From Arachis hypogaea (lineage: Eukaryota > Streptophyta > Magnoliopsida > Fabales > Fabaceae): 64,000 bases of DNA. The notes beneath the pieces are model-generated. The model saw only the letters and a list, made by a program, of their open reading frames with translations. It made no database searches and was not told the origin of the DNA. The stretch spans positions 9,292,810 through 9,356,809 of the forward strand of contig NC_092051.1 of assembly GCF_003086295.3 (NCBI RefSeq), given 5' to 3'. This document shows, in pieces, positions 11,640 through 22,104 of this stretch; the stretch's first letter is position 1; the number at the start of each line of letters is the position of its first letter. Both the position numbers and the translations under genes were made by a program.

Positions 11640-11900
11640 GGAGGACAGGCTTACTGCCGTTTAAACGCCAGTAAGGATAGCAGAATAGGTGTTTAATGCC
11701 CAGCCTGGCAGCATTCTGGGCGTTAAACGCCAGAATGGGCAGCACTCTAGGAGTTTAACGCCAGAAAAGGGTGTCTGGCTGGCATTAAACGCCAGAAAGG
11801 GGCAGCAGGCTGGCGTTTAACGCCTAGAAAGGTAGCAGAGCTGGCATTAATTGCTAAAATTGGCACACAGTGGGCATTTGAATGCCAGAATGGTGCAGGG
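11640..11900. repeat. Cluster of GGCGTTTAACGCC palindromes
   Basis: Several near-perfect palindromic units of the type GGCGTTAAACGCCAGAA and TGGCGTTTAACGCC occur with spacing of roughly 25-40 bases. The same motif recurs in the LTR patch (6600-6740) and in both LTRs (5290-5390, 15020-15125). A role, for instance in RNA folding or nuclease sensitivity, is not known. Confidence 0.7.
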
Positions 11901-12400
11901 AGCAGAATTCCTTGACACACCAGGATCTGTGGACCCACAGGATCCCCATCTACCCCACCTCTTCTTCTCTCATCTTCACACCTTTTCATAGCACTCTTCC
12001 CCAAATACCCTTGACCAATCCCATCAATAACTCTTCCCCAAATACCCTTCACCTATCAAATCTTACCCTCTTCTCTATAATCTCTTCACCACTCACATCC
12101 ATCCATTATAAAACCCCACCTACCCCACCATTCAAATTCAAACCATTTCCCTCCCAAACTAACCCCTTCATGACCGAATTCCCTCTCTCCCTTACCCTAT
12201 AAATACCCCTCCTTACAACCTTCAATCTCACACATCATACACACTACTACCCCCTTGGCTGAAACCACTACTCCCTCCATCTCTTCCATTTCTTCTTCTT
12301 CTACTCCTTTCTTTCTTCTTTTTTACTCGAGGACGAGCAACCATTCTAAGTTTGGTGTGGGAAAAGCTAAGCTTTTTTGTTTTTCCATAACCATTAATAG
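11901..12400 (+). other. Spacer before the downstream ORF
   Basis: C/T-rich DNA without a supported gene. It ends with CTCGAGGACGAGCAACCATT and AAGTTTGGTGTGG, a block that recurs before the 3' LTR (around 14610-14640) and is typical near ORF borders of such elements. The deletion that removed RT to integrase most probably lies here, but no junction scar is visible. Confidence 0.5.
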
Positions 12401-12404
12401 CACC

Positions 12405-13379
12405 TAAGGCCGGAGAAACCTCTAGAAAGAGGAAAGGAAAGGTAATTACTTCCACCTCCGAGTCATGGGAGATGGAGAGATTCATCTCAAAGGTCCATCA
12501 AGACCACTTCTATGAAGTTGTGGCCAAGAAAAAGGTAATCCCTGAGGTCCCCTTCAAGCTCAAAAAGAGTGAATATCCGGAGATCCGACATGAGATTCAA
12601 AGAAGAGGTTGGAAAACTCTCACCAACCCCATTCAACAAGTCGAAATCTTAATGGTTTAAGAGTTCTATGCCAATGCATGGATCACTAAGAACCATGATC
12701 AAAGTATGAACCCGAACCCAAAGAATTGGCTCACAATGGTTCGGGGGAATTACTTAGATTTCAGTTCGAAAAATGTGAGGTTGGCATTCAACTTGCCAAT
12801 GATGCAAGGAGATCCTCACCCTTTCACTAGAAGGGTCAACTTTGACCAAAGGTTAGACCAAGTCCTTAGGGACATTTGTGTGAAAGGAGCTCAATGGAAG
12901 AGAGACTCAAGAGGCAAGCCGATTCAACTAAGAAGGCTTGACCTCAAACCCGTGGCTAGGGGATGGAGTTCATCCAACGCTCTATCATTCCTACTAGCAA
13001 CCGGTCTGAAGTTACAATAGACCGGGCTATCATGAATGGAGAGAAAGTAAAAGTTCATGAGATCATATCCCTAGAACTCTACAAAGTGGCGGACAAGCCC
13101 TCCACTTTGGCAAGGTTAGCCTTCCCTCATCTCATCTGTAACCTATGCAATTCAGTTAGAATTGTCATAGAGGGAGACATCCTCATTGAAGGAGACAAGC
13201 CCATCACTAAGAAGAGGATGGAGCAAACAAGAGAGCCCACTCATGGACCTCAACAAGATCATGAGAAAATTCCTCATCAAGAAATCCCTGAGATGCCTCA
13301 AGGGATGCACTTTCCTCCACACAATTATTGGGAGCAAATCAACACCTCCTTAGGAGAATTGAGTTCCAACATGGGGTAA
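12405..13379 (+). pseudogene. Athila downstream ORF (putative plant transposon protein domain)
   Basis: Frames 12472-12660, 12706-13020 and 12963-13379 form one broken gene: FISKVHQDHFYEVVAKKKV, then EFYANAW, WLTMVRGNYLDFS, and a C-terminal part with MNGEKVKVHEIISLELYKVA. This matches the 'putative plant transposon protein' domain common in the third ORF of Athila-type elements, sometimes described as env-like by position only. No signal peptide or clear membrane segment is seen. One stop (12658-12660) and at least one frameshift (near 12965) inactivate it. A glutamine/proline-rich tail follows the domain. Confidence 0.7.
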
Positions 13380-14644
13380 CTAAGGATGGAGCACCAAGAG
13401 CATTCCATCATCCTCCATGAAATTAGAGAGGACCAAAGATCCATGAGGGAGGAGCAACAAAGGCAAGGAAGAGACATAGAGGAGCTCAAGCACTCCATAA
13501 GATCTTCAAGAGGAAGAACTAGCCGCCATCACTAAGGTGGACCCGTTCTTTAATTTTCTTGTTCTTATTTTTTCTGTTTTTCGAAAAATATGCTTTATGT
13601 TTTGTCTATGTTTGTGTCTTTATTACATGATCATTAGTGTCTAGTGTCTATGTCTTAAAGCTATGAATGTCCTATGAATCCTTCACCTTTCTTAAATGAA
13701 AAATATTTTTATTTGCAAAAGAACAAGAAGTGCATGATTTCGAATTCTATCTTAAAATTAGTTTAATTATTTTGATGTGGTGGCAATACTTTTTGTTTTC
13801 TGAATGAATGCTTGAACAGTACATATTTTTTATATTGTTGTTTATGAATGTTAAAATTGTTGGCTCTTGAAAGAATAATTAAAAAGGAGAAATGTTATTG
13901 ATAATCTGAAAAATCATAAAATTGACTCTTGAAGCAAGAAAAAGCAGTGAACACAAAGTTTGCGAAAAAGAAAAAATGGCGAAAAAAAAAAGAAAAAAAA
14001 AAGAAAAAGCAAGCAGAAAAAGCCAATAGCCCTTTAAACCAAAAGGCAAGGGTAAAAAGAATCCAAGGCTTTGAGCATTAATGGATAGGAGGGCCCAAAG
14101 GAATAAAATCCTGGCCTAAGCGGCTAAACCAAGATGTCTCTAACCATGTGCTTGTGGCGTGAAGGTGTCAAGTGAAAAGCTTGAGACTGAGCGGTTAAAG
14201 TCGTGGTCCAAAGCAAAAAGAGTGTGCTTAAGAGCTATGGACACCTCTAACTGGAGACTCCAGCAAAGCTGAGTTACAATCTGAAAAGGTTCACCCAGTT
14301 ATGTATCTGTGGCATTTATGTATCCGGTGGTAATACTGGAAAACAAAATGCTTAGGGTCACAGCCAAGACTCATAAAGTAGCTGTGTTCAAGAATCAACA
14401 TACTGAAATAGGAGAATTAATAACACTATTTGAATTTTAAGTTCCTATGGAAGCCAATCATTATGAACTTCAAAGGATAAAGTGAGATGCCAAAACTGTT
14501 CAGAAGCAAAAAGGCTACTAGCCCCGCTCATCTAATTGGAACTAAGTTCATTGATAAGTTTGGAATTCATTGTATATTCTCTTATTTTTATCCTATTTTA
14601 TTTTTAGTCGCTTGGGGACAAGCAACAATTTAAGTTTGGTGTTG
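13380..14644 (+). other. 3' non-coding region of Athila-like element
   Basis: No gene. It contains a purine-rich tract (13975-14015, mostly GAAAAA runs) and the conserved AAGTTTGGTGTTG immediately before the 3' LTR. An obvious polypurine tract directly at the LTR edge is missing. Confidence 0.6.
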
Positions 14645-16350
14645 TGATGAGCGGATAATTTATACCCTTTTTGGCATTGTTTTTACATAGTTTTTAGTAT
14701 GTTTTAGTTACTTTTTATTATATTTTTATTAGTTTTTATTCAAAATCATATTTCTGGACTTTACTATGAGTTTGTGTATTTTTCTGTAATTTCAGGTATT
14801 TTCTGGCTGAAATTGAGGGACCTGAGCAAAAATCTGATTCAGATGCTGAAAAAGGACTGCAGATGCTGTTGGATTCTGACCCTGTTGCACTTGAAATAGA
14901 TTTTCTTGAGCTACAGAAGCCCAATTGGCGCTTTCTCAATTGTGTTGAAAAGTAGACATCCTGGGCTTTCCAGAAATATATAACAGTCTATACTTTGCCC
15001 GAGATTTGATGGCTCAAACTGGCGTCCAAATCCAGCCTAAAACGTTCTGGCGCAAAACGCCCAAACTGGCTCCAGAATTGGAGTTAAACGCCCAAACTGG
15101 CACCAAAGCTGGCGTTTAACTCCAAGAACAGACTATGCACGAAAAATCTTCAATGCTCAGCCCAAGCACACACCAAGTGGGCCCCGGAAGTAGATTTCTG
15201 CACTATTTACACTTAGTTATTCATTTTCTGTAACCCTAGGTTACTAGTTTAGTATAAAAACTACTTTTAGAGATTTATTTTACAACTTTTTATCTTTTGA
15301 TCACTTTTGATCTTTTGACAATTGTTCACGTTTGGAGGCTGGCCTCACGGCCATGCCTAGACCTTTTTCACTTATGTATTTTCTACGGTGGAGTTTCTAC
15401 ACCCCATAGATTAAGGTGTGGAGCTCTGCTGTTCTTCATGAATTAATGCAAGTACTATTATTTTTATTTCAATCCACGCCTACTTCTTCTCCAAGATATA
15501 CTCTCGTACTTAATTCAGTTAAGTCAGAATGAAGGGGTAACCCGTGACAATCACCCAACCTTCGTTACTCGTTTAGCCAAGATCCGCGTGCCTGACAACC
15601 ACAAAGCGGTCTACATGATGTTCAACGTAGTCATTGGACGACAGCCGGAGTATATTCTCTTGGATATCTAATACACGGACCGAGTCTGTGAGATTAGTAT
15701 CTTCGTGGTATAGGCTAGAATAATTGGCAGCATTCCTGGGATCCGGAAAGTCTAAACCTTGTCTGTGATATTCCGAGTAGGATCTGGGAAGGGATGACTG
15801 TGACGAGATTCAAACCTGCGAATGTTGGGCGCAGTGACAGTGTGCAAAAGGATCAATGGATTCTATTCCAACGCTAGCGGGAACCGACAGATGATTAGCC
15901 ATGTGGTAGCTGTACCTAGTATTTTTCATCCGAGACGAGAAATCCGACAGTTGATTAGCCGTGCAGAAACCGTAGAGGACTATTTTCACTGAGAGGATCC
16001 TACAGCTTGCCATGGAAGGGAGCACGCATGATTGGAAGAAGGCAATAGGAAAGCAGAGGTTCAGAAGAGACAAAGCATCTCCAAACACTTATCTGAAATT
16101 CCCACCAATGAATTACATAAGTAACTTTATTTTAGTTTATGTTTTATTTATATTTTAATTATCAAAACCTCATAACCATTTAAATCCTCCTGACTGAGAT
16201 TTACAAGGATGACCATAGCTTGCTTCAAGCCGACAATCTCCGTGGGATCGACCCTTACTCACGTAAGGTTTATTACTTGGACGACCCAGTGCACTTGCTG
16301 GTTAATTGTGCGGAGATGTGAAAAGTGTGAATCACGATTTCTGTACACCA
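14645..16350 (+). repeat. 3' LTR of Athila-like element
   Basis: 1706 bp, starting TGATGAGCGG and ending GTACACCA, directly followed by the right GTGCT duplication. It gives the unaltered version of the LTR against which the chimeric 5' LTR can be read. Confidence 0.9.
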
Positions 16351-16355
16351 GTGCT
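16351..16355. repeat. Target-site duplication GTGCT, right copy
   Basis: Direct repeat of 4952-4956. Confidence 0.95.
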
Positions 16356-17389
16356 GGTACGTGATTTTTAAGTGAAAACGTGTCCAGCGAATTCACAGGG
16401 ACTGTGGGGCCCAATCTAAACTAGCGCCAAAACACTTAAAAGGACCAAGGATTGAAGGGAAATGCATCTTGGATCATTAGGAATCATCATTAGGAAGTTG
16501 AGATCTAGCTTTAGAGTTAGTTTTAGAGAGAGAAGCTCTCACTTCTCTCTAGAATTAGGATTAGGTTTAGGTTAATAAGCTTAGATCTAGGTTTTAATTC
16601 ATACTTTCATCTACTTCTACCTTTCAATTCCTTGTTGTTATATCTTGTTCTTCTATTCTTTTGTTGTAATTTCTTCTACTTTGTTTCTATACTTTGTTGT
16701 TGATCTACTTTTGTTTCTTCTATTTTTCTTTAATGTAAATTTTGAGGTAATTCATGATAATTGTGCCTTCTTTGCTTGTTGTTGTTAATTCTTTGCAATA
16801 ATTATTGTTAGATTTCATCCTTGTTGTCAATTTACTATGTTTTCCTTTTACACCTTCCAAGTGTTTGTAAAAATGCTTGAGAGGATGTTAGAATAGAATT
16901 TTATGTTCTTGGCTTGGGAAGGTAACTTAGGAATTCTTGAGTTACTAATGTCCAAGTGAATGATAGTTGGTAGCCATTGACTCTAGCTCTCATTAACTCA
17001 ATTAGTGAATAGCTAGGACTTATGGACTTGGATTGACATAGCTCACTTGACTTTTCTTTACTTGTTAGAGGATGATTTAGTGGGATTGATCCTTGCAATT
17101 ATCATATTGTGGTTAGTGATAAGGATAGAGATCATTGACCACCAACCCTTGCCAAGACCGTTTCATCATTTGAATTCCTTGCAATTTACTTTTCTTATTT
17201 TTTTTCATCCAAAACCCCAAAATATATATGTCCATAGCCAATAACAAGAACACTACCCTGCGGTTATTATATTTATTAGGGGTTTGTACTTGTGACAAAC
17301 AAATTTTTGTATGAAAGGATTATTGTTAGTTTAGAGACTATACTTGCAATGTGATTTCATTAGTAAAATTCTAAACCGTCAAAAATTCA

Positions 17390-17572
17390 CTCATTAACTT
17401 CTGCTGTCTTAGAGGTCGGAACACATTTTAACAATGATGTGGATATTCCTTTTCTGTAAAGGACATTTAATACCAAGGTATAATTCTGCGCTTCTCTTCT
17501 GAGTTTTTGGGCCTCCTTTTGCTCTTCAGGAACGATGTCAAATTTTAAATATTCGATCAGAGGTGCATCCAT
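17390..17572 (-). pseudogene. Integrase N-terminal fragment of Tat element
   Basis: The minus frame ends in CVPTSKTAEVNE at the insertion border, and the next residues of the protein are found at 4563 downward (VLEEIHNG). It includes the RREAQNYTLVLNVLYRKG stretch that precedes the zinc-binding domain. Together with 3530-4563 it reconstitutes one integrase split by about 12.8 kb. Confidence 0.75.
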
Positions 17573-17790
17573 CCGAGATCTAAGCCGGAGATTGGTAAGA
17601 TGTCTAGCCTGTTATCCGTCTTTGTGACTGAAGGATCCTGGAGAGTTTCTTATATCAGTCTTCTATTATTTTCTCCCGGCTTGGTACTTGCTAGTTTGGA
17701 AAGAGCGTCTGCTCTACTGTTGAACTCTCTTGTTATATGCCTGACTTCAATTTCAAGGAACTGTCTAAAAAGCTCAAGCATTTTTTTCAA

Positions 17791-18048
17791 TTACCTTTTC
17801 ATGCTGGGATCTTTTGCCTGATACTCTTCGTTAATTTGGGAAGTTACCACTTGAGAGTCACTAAAGATTATTACCTTGGAGGCACCGATCTCTTTGGTGA
17901 GTTTTAATCCTACAATCAGAGCTTCATATTCAGCCTGGTTATTGGAGGCAGGGAACTCGAATTTTAAGGAAAATCCTATTTGGGTTCTCTTTTTATTGAC
18001 CAGTATTATACCCACTCCGCTTCTGAACTTATTGGAAGACCCGTCCAC
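17791..18048 (-). pseudogene. Archaeal-type RNase H domain of Tat element
   Basis: It begins MDGSSNKFRSGVGIIL and has FPASNNQAEYEALIVGLKL and FSDSQVVTSQINEEYQAKD, the signature of the second, archaeal-like RNase H (aspartates in DGSS and SDSQ, glutamate in QAEYEA). Tat-type elements carry this in addition to the ordinary RNase H. It lies between RNase H and integrase as expected. Confidence 0.85.
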
Positions 18049-18057
18049 ATATATCTC

Positions 18058-18675
18058 TCATATTGTGGAGGCCTCCTCTTGGTTGCCTGCATACTCTGCT
18101 ATGAAGTCAGTTAGACACTGAGCTTTGATTTCTGTCCGAATTTTGTATCTCAAGTCGAATTCGGATAATTCTATAGCCCATTGAACCATTCTGCCCACAA
18201 CATCTATTTTCTGAAGGATTTGCTTCATGGGTTGGTTCATCCGAACTCTTATGGTGTGAGTTTGAAAATAGAGCCGAAGCCTTCTAGATGCTACAACTAA
18301 GGCATATGCAAACTTTTCAACTTTTTGATACCTTAATTCAGGGCCTTATAGCACCTTGCTTGTAAAGTAGACGGGATGCTATCCGACCTCATCTTTCCGT
18401 ATTAGTGCCGACGCCACAGCCTTCTCGGCGACAACTAGATATAATACGAGTTCTTCCCCCGCTTTTGGCCGGGTAAGAATGGGAGGTTAGCTCAGGAACT
18501 TTTTGAACTCCTGAAAGGCCTCTTCACATTCAGGAGTCCATTTGAACTGGCATCCTTTTCTTAGTAGGGAAAAAAGTGGCAGGTATCTTAGTGCTGATCC
18601 TGCCAAGAATCTTAATAGAGCTGCAAGTCTTCCATTTAACTGCTGAACTTCCTTTAAATAGGTTGGACTTTTCAT
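18058..18675 (-). pseudogene. RNase H domain of Tat element
   Basis: Minus-strand fragments with LNGRLAALLRFLAGSALRYLP and WTPECEEAFQEFKKFL (connection into RNase H) and AIELSEFDLRYKIRTEIKAQ (end of RNase H). Stops between 18240 and 18487 break the frame. This is the standard retroelement RNase H that follows RT. Confidence 0.75.
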
Positions 18676-18677
18676 TT

Positions 18678-19330
18678 CTAGGATTGCTCCACACTTACGG
18701 GGTTGGCTTCAATTCCCCTTTGTGTTAGCATAAATCTTAGAAATTTTCCTGCTTCCACTACGAAGGCACACTTAGTGGGATTTAATCTCATCTCGTACAT
18801 TCTTATGGTGTTGAAGACTTGCAAGAGGTCGGTCAAGAGGCTAGCCTTATCCTTGGTCTTTACCAATGCATCATCTACGTACACTTCCATTAAGTTTCCA
18901 AGGTGAGGTGAAAACACCTTATTCATCAGCCTTTGATATGTGGCCCCTGCATTTTTTAATCCGAAAGGAATGACCACGTAACAGTAGTTTGCTTTGGGCG
19001 TGATGAAAGATGTTTTTTCCTGATCCGACTTGTACATCGGGATTTGGTTGTATCTCGAGTAGGCATCCATGAATGACAAATATTGATATCCCGAGCTGGA
19101 GTCTACTAGGGCATCAATATTAGGTAGAGGATATGGGTCTTTCAGACATGCTTTGTTGAGGTCGGTATAGTCAATACACATCCTCCACTTACCATTCTAT
19201 TTTTTTACCAGCACTATATTTGCCAGCCATGCTAGGTACTTAACTTCTCTGATGAACCCGGCTTCTAGCAGGGCTTGCACTTGATCTTCGACCACTTGAG
19301 CTCGTTTTGGGCTGAGCTTTTGTCTCCTTT
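18678..19330 (-). pseudogene. Reverse transcriptase of Tat element
   Basis: The frame 18678-19181 has DLNKACLKDPYPLPNIDALV, FMDAYSRYNQI, IPFGLKNAGATYQRLMNK and the catalytic YVDD (residues 101-104, about 18870-18881). Upstream in the same frame are VEDQVQALLEAGFI and LANIVLVKK followed by a stop (K*NGKWRM) near 19200, so the copy is inactive. The catalytic aspartates are intact. Confidence 0.9.
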
Positions 19331-19556
19331 ACTGAACATGTCGGGATCCCGAGTAGATAGCAGCCAACTTGTGCGACATAAATTTGGGATCTATCTCAGG
19401 CATGTCGGAGGCTTTCCAGACGAATAGGTCGAAATTTTTTCGTAGGAGTTTTATGAGCCCTTGCTTCAATTCCGCTCTTATATTGGCTCATATGCTAGTG
19501 TTCTTTCCGACTTCTTGTCCAATCTGGACCTCTTCCATCTTTCCTCCGGGCTGTGG
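19331..19556 (-). other. Linker between protease and RT, degraded
   Basis: The minus strand keeps fragments of the pol polyprotein linker but no continuous frame. The frame opens again at 19557. Confidence 0.5.
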
Positions 19557-20345
19557 TCATAACTCTTCTTTCGCTCGGACTCCTCCGAGCTTTGCTGTAT
19601 TCACTTCCTTACCCTTTCTTCTTAGGTTTAGGCTTTCAATGTAACACTTTCTTGCCAAATTTTGATCTTCCCTAATGGTAGCAATTCCCTCTGATGTCGA
19701 AAACTTCATGTAAAGATGAGGGGTAGAAACAACTGCACCTAGTCGATTTAAAGTCGTTCTGCCTATCAGGGCATTGTAAGCAGAGGCTACATCGACAACA
19801 ATGAAGTCGATGCTTAAAGTCTTATACTTCAACCCCCTTCCAAAAGTTGTGTGTAGGGAGATGAAGCCTAGTGGTTTGATAGGAGTGTCTCCTAAACCGA
19901 AAAGTGTGTCCGGGCAGGCTATTAACTCCTTTTCCTCTAGCCCCAACTTATCAAAAGCTGGCTTAAACAATATGTCGGCTAAGCTCCCTTGATCTATCAG
20001 GGTTCTATGTAGGTGAACGTTGGCTATGATTATTGTAATTACAACCAGGTCATCATGCCCAGGTATGATTCCTTGTCCATCCTCTTTGGTGAAAGAGATG
20101 GTCGGAAGGCCAGGTCCTTCACTCCCGACTTGATAGACCTCTTTCAAATGTCTTTTCCGAGATGATTTGGTCAACCTCCCTCTAGAAAATCCTCCTGATA
20201 TCATATGAATATGTAGTTTTGGAGTCTGCGAGGGTGGACCTCTTTGTTCGTGACCTTCATCATCTCTTTTTCTTTTCCCATGAGTGTCTGACCTTTCTAT
20301 GAGATATCTATCCAGCCGACCTTCTCTGGCCAACTTTTCTATCAC
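19557..20345 (-). pseudogene. Protease region of Tat element
   Basis: 262-residue minus frame with HIHMISGGFSRG, VHLHRTLIDQGSLADILF and YNALIGRTTLNRLGAVVSTP, the Tat-type aspartic protease region. The active-site triplet reads D-Q-G rather than D-T/S-G. Related legume elements may share this variant, so it is not proof of decay. It would process the Gag-Pol polyprotein. Confidence 0.8.
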
Positions 20346-21465
20346 ATTTTTAAGGTTATAACAATCATTTGTGGAGTGCCCATAAATCTTAAGGTACTCG
20401 CAATATTCATTACAACTTTCCCCCTTTTATTTTTTATTGGACGTGGTAGAGGAAGCTTCTCGGTGTGGCAAATTTCCCTGTACACATCTACGAGGGAAAC
20501 TTTCAACCGGGTGTAGTTATGATACCCTCTGGGTTTCTCGGATCCGACTTCTTCCTTTCTCTTGGGCTCCATTTCCCTTTCTTTTGATTGTTGAGGGTTC
20601 CCAAGTCGCCAATTTGGTTCTCGTAACCTAGCGTTTTCCTCCATGTTGATGTACTTCTCGGCTCTCTCTTGTACATCGCTCAAGAAAGTCGGATGCCTTT
20701 TTGAGATGGACTAGGAGAAGGGTCCGTCTTAAAGGCCGTTGATGAGTCCTATTATTACTGCCTCAGTAGGCAGGTCCTTGATCTCTAAGCATGCTTTATT
20801 GAACCTTTTCATGTAGTCTCTCAGGGGCTCTCCGACCTCCTGTTTTATTCCAAGTAGGCTAGGGGCATGCTTGACCTTGTCTTTCTGAATTGAAAATCGC
20901 GTAAGAAACTTACGCGAGAGGTCGTCAAAGCTAGTGACCGACCTGGGGGGAGGCTGTCGAACCACTTTATGGCCGCTTTTGTTAAAGTCATCGGGAAGAC
21001 TTTGCAGCGAGTAGCGTCGGAGGCATCGGCCAAGTACATCCGACTTTTGAAATTGTTGAGGTGATGCTTCGGGTCAGTTGTCCCGTCATACAGATCCATG
21101 TCAGGGCTTTTAAAGTTTTTGAAAACTTTATCCCTCATGATATCCTCAGTGAATGGGTCTTTTCCCCCCAATGGGGTGTCCTCTCGGTCTGCGCGAGAGT
21201 CCTTATTTTGGAGATTAGATTCCAGTTTCGAGAGCTTTTCTTCAAGCTCTCTTTGTCACTCAATTTCTCTCCTTAGGCTTCTCTCCGCTTTACGCTGTCG
21301 CTCCAGCTCTTGTTCTAGTTGCTCGAGTCGACCTTGGTGGCCATGTAGTAGCCCCATGAGGTCAGTGGAATGAGGTTGCCTCTCCTTTCCAAGCTTATGA
21401 ACCTCATAGAAAACTTTCTTTGATCCCTGGGTATTCGAGGGGCCTTCACCACGCGATTCCTTCAC
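20342..21465 (-). pseudogene. gag of Tat element
   Basis: Overlapping minus frames carry the retrotransposon gag core: DLYDGTTDPKHHLNNFKSRM, CKVFPMTLTKAAIKWFDSLP and LLGIKQEVGEPLRDYMKRFN, then the spacer domain with EKYINMEENARLREPN. The N-terminal part (21256-21465) is glutamate/arginine-rich coiled coil. Frameshifts between the three frames make it a pseudogene. No zinc knuckle was seen. Confidence 0.85.
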
Positions 21466-21584
21466 GCCTGAGATGTATTTATTGCTTGACCATTATTGAC
21501 CGCGTCCTGATGCTCTTGATCGGACTCAGATGCAATGTGTCTGTCTTCATACTGGTTGTCTGCCATTATGCGTCGATCTCGGGG

Positions 21585-21602
21585 TCCCCGACAACGGCGC
21601 CG
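21585..21602 (-). other. Primer-binding site of Tat element
   Basis: On the minus strand, one to two bases after the LTR, the reverse of TCCCCGACAACGGCGCC is complementary to the plant tRNA-Asp 3' end with about two mismatches. It fixes the orientation of the element. Confidence 0.75.
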
Positions 21603-21603
21603 A

Positions 21604-22104
21604 TGTTCCGGGGGTTACCTAAAACCGAACTGATTGGGCTTGAATGTGTGACCCAAACGTTGAAAAGAGGTGGACTCCGACTGGTTCGCGTCTGTGAGCC
21701 GCCTTTCGAGTTGTTTGTATGCTTGAATAGGTGGGAGGTGATACCTGGAAGACACTCTGATACTTAAGTTAGCAAGGGGTTAAGCAGGTTTAGAGTATTG
21801 GAACTTAGATGTACCTGAGTGTGTCAGGATATCTACAGGAGACGAGCCAATAACCACCGTTGAAATAGTTCTACTTCTGATGGTGAATAACCGTCCATTT
21901 ATCTTAGGGTTGTTGGGATCTCCCTTCTAAAAGTGGGAGAGAGATTTACGGGGACAGTTATTCACTTAGATAAGTGTTAAATGCCTGCTTACGTTGACCC
22001 CGACCTCTTTAAGGAGATCGAATAGGCAGTGAAAATCGATTTTTTAGATTGGGCCTTTTAGCTCAATTTAAGCCTGGCCTATAATTTGGACTAGGGTATG
22101 AACA
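21604..22104 (-). repeat. 5' LTR of Tat element
   Basis: 501 bp with termini TGTTCC...TGAACA (5-bp inverted TGTTC/GAACA). The left edge abuts the primer site and the right edge passes into unrelated AT-rich DNA. The outside 5 bases (AAAAT) would be the TSD, whose partner is outside the window. Confidence 0.8.

Larger units (their letters stand above)
4957..16350 (+). mobile_element. Athila-like Ty3/gypsy element without RT, RNase H and integrase
   Basis: The borders are fixed by a perfect 5-bp TSD (GTGCT). Order: 5' LTR 4957-7453, tRNA-Asp-type primer site 7460-7477, about 1.7 kb AT-rich leader, gag, protease, palindrome-rich spacer, a downstream ORF, about 1.3 kb non-coding DNA, 3' LTR 14645-16350. 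Gag and protease belong to the Athila type. The usual RT, RNase H and integrase between protease and the downstream ORF are absent, so this is a non-autonomous derivative that must have relied on another element's enzymes. All reading frames carry stops. Confidence 0.85.
4564..17389 (+). mobile_element. Solo LTR of a second Ty3-type family, split by a nested element
   Basis: Sequence 4564-4956 plus 16356-17389 forms one LTR of about 1.43 kb starting TGATAAACCC and ending near TTCA. It matches, in the opposite orientation, the 1373-bp LTR at 36594-37966 along its length (shared blocks: TTTATCTTGTGTTGAATTTA, the region around TTTTCTAGAGAGAGAAGCTC, and the end near AATTCTA(A/G)ACCG). No internal region or second LTR is attached, so this is a solo LTR. 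It sits inside the Tat integrase and is interrupted by the Athila-like element at a GTGCT site. It carries no gene. Confidence 0.75.
1..22104 (-). mobile_element. Tat-lineage Ty3/gypsy retrotransposon, interrupted, left end outside window
   Basis: Read on the minus strand from the right, the order is 5' LTR (21604-22104), tRNA-Asp-type primer site, gag, protease, RT, RNase H, archaeal-type RNase H and integrase, with integrase broken at 17389/4564 by a nested insertion. Left of integrase lies an oppositely oriented gene (582-2606). A second RNase H and an antisense gene between integrase and the 3' LTR are known hallmarks of Tat-type elements such as Grande. Frames carry stops and shifts, so the copy is dead. 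The 3' LTR and the left target duplication are not in the window. Removing the nested insertion leaves about 9.3 kb visible. Confidence 0.85.

Noticed and set aside
18487..21276. Plus-strand frames such as 19369-19644 and 21061-21373
   Set aside because: They are shadows of the minus-strand gag-pol frames.
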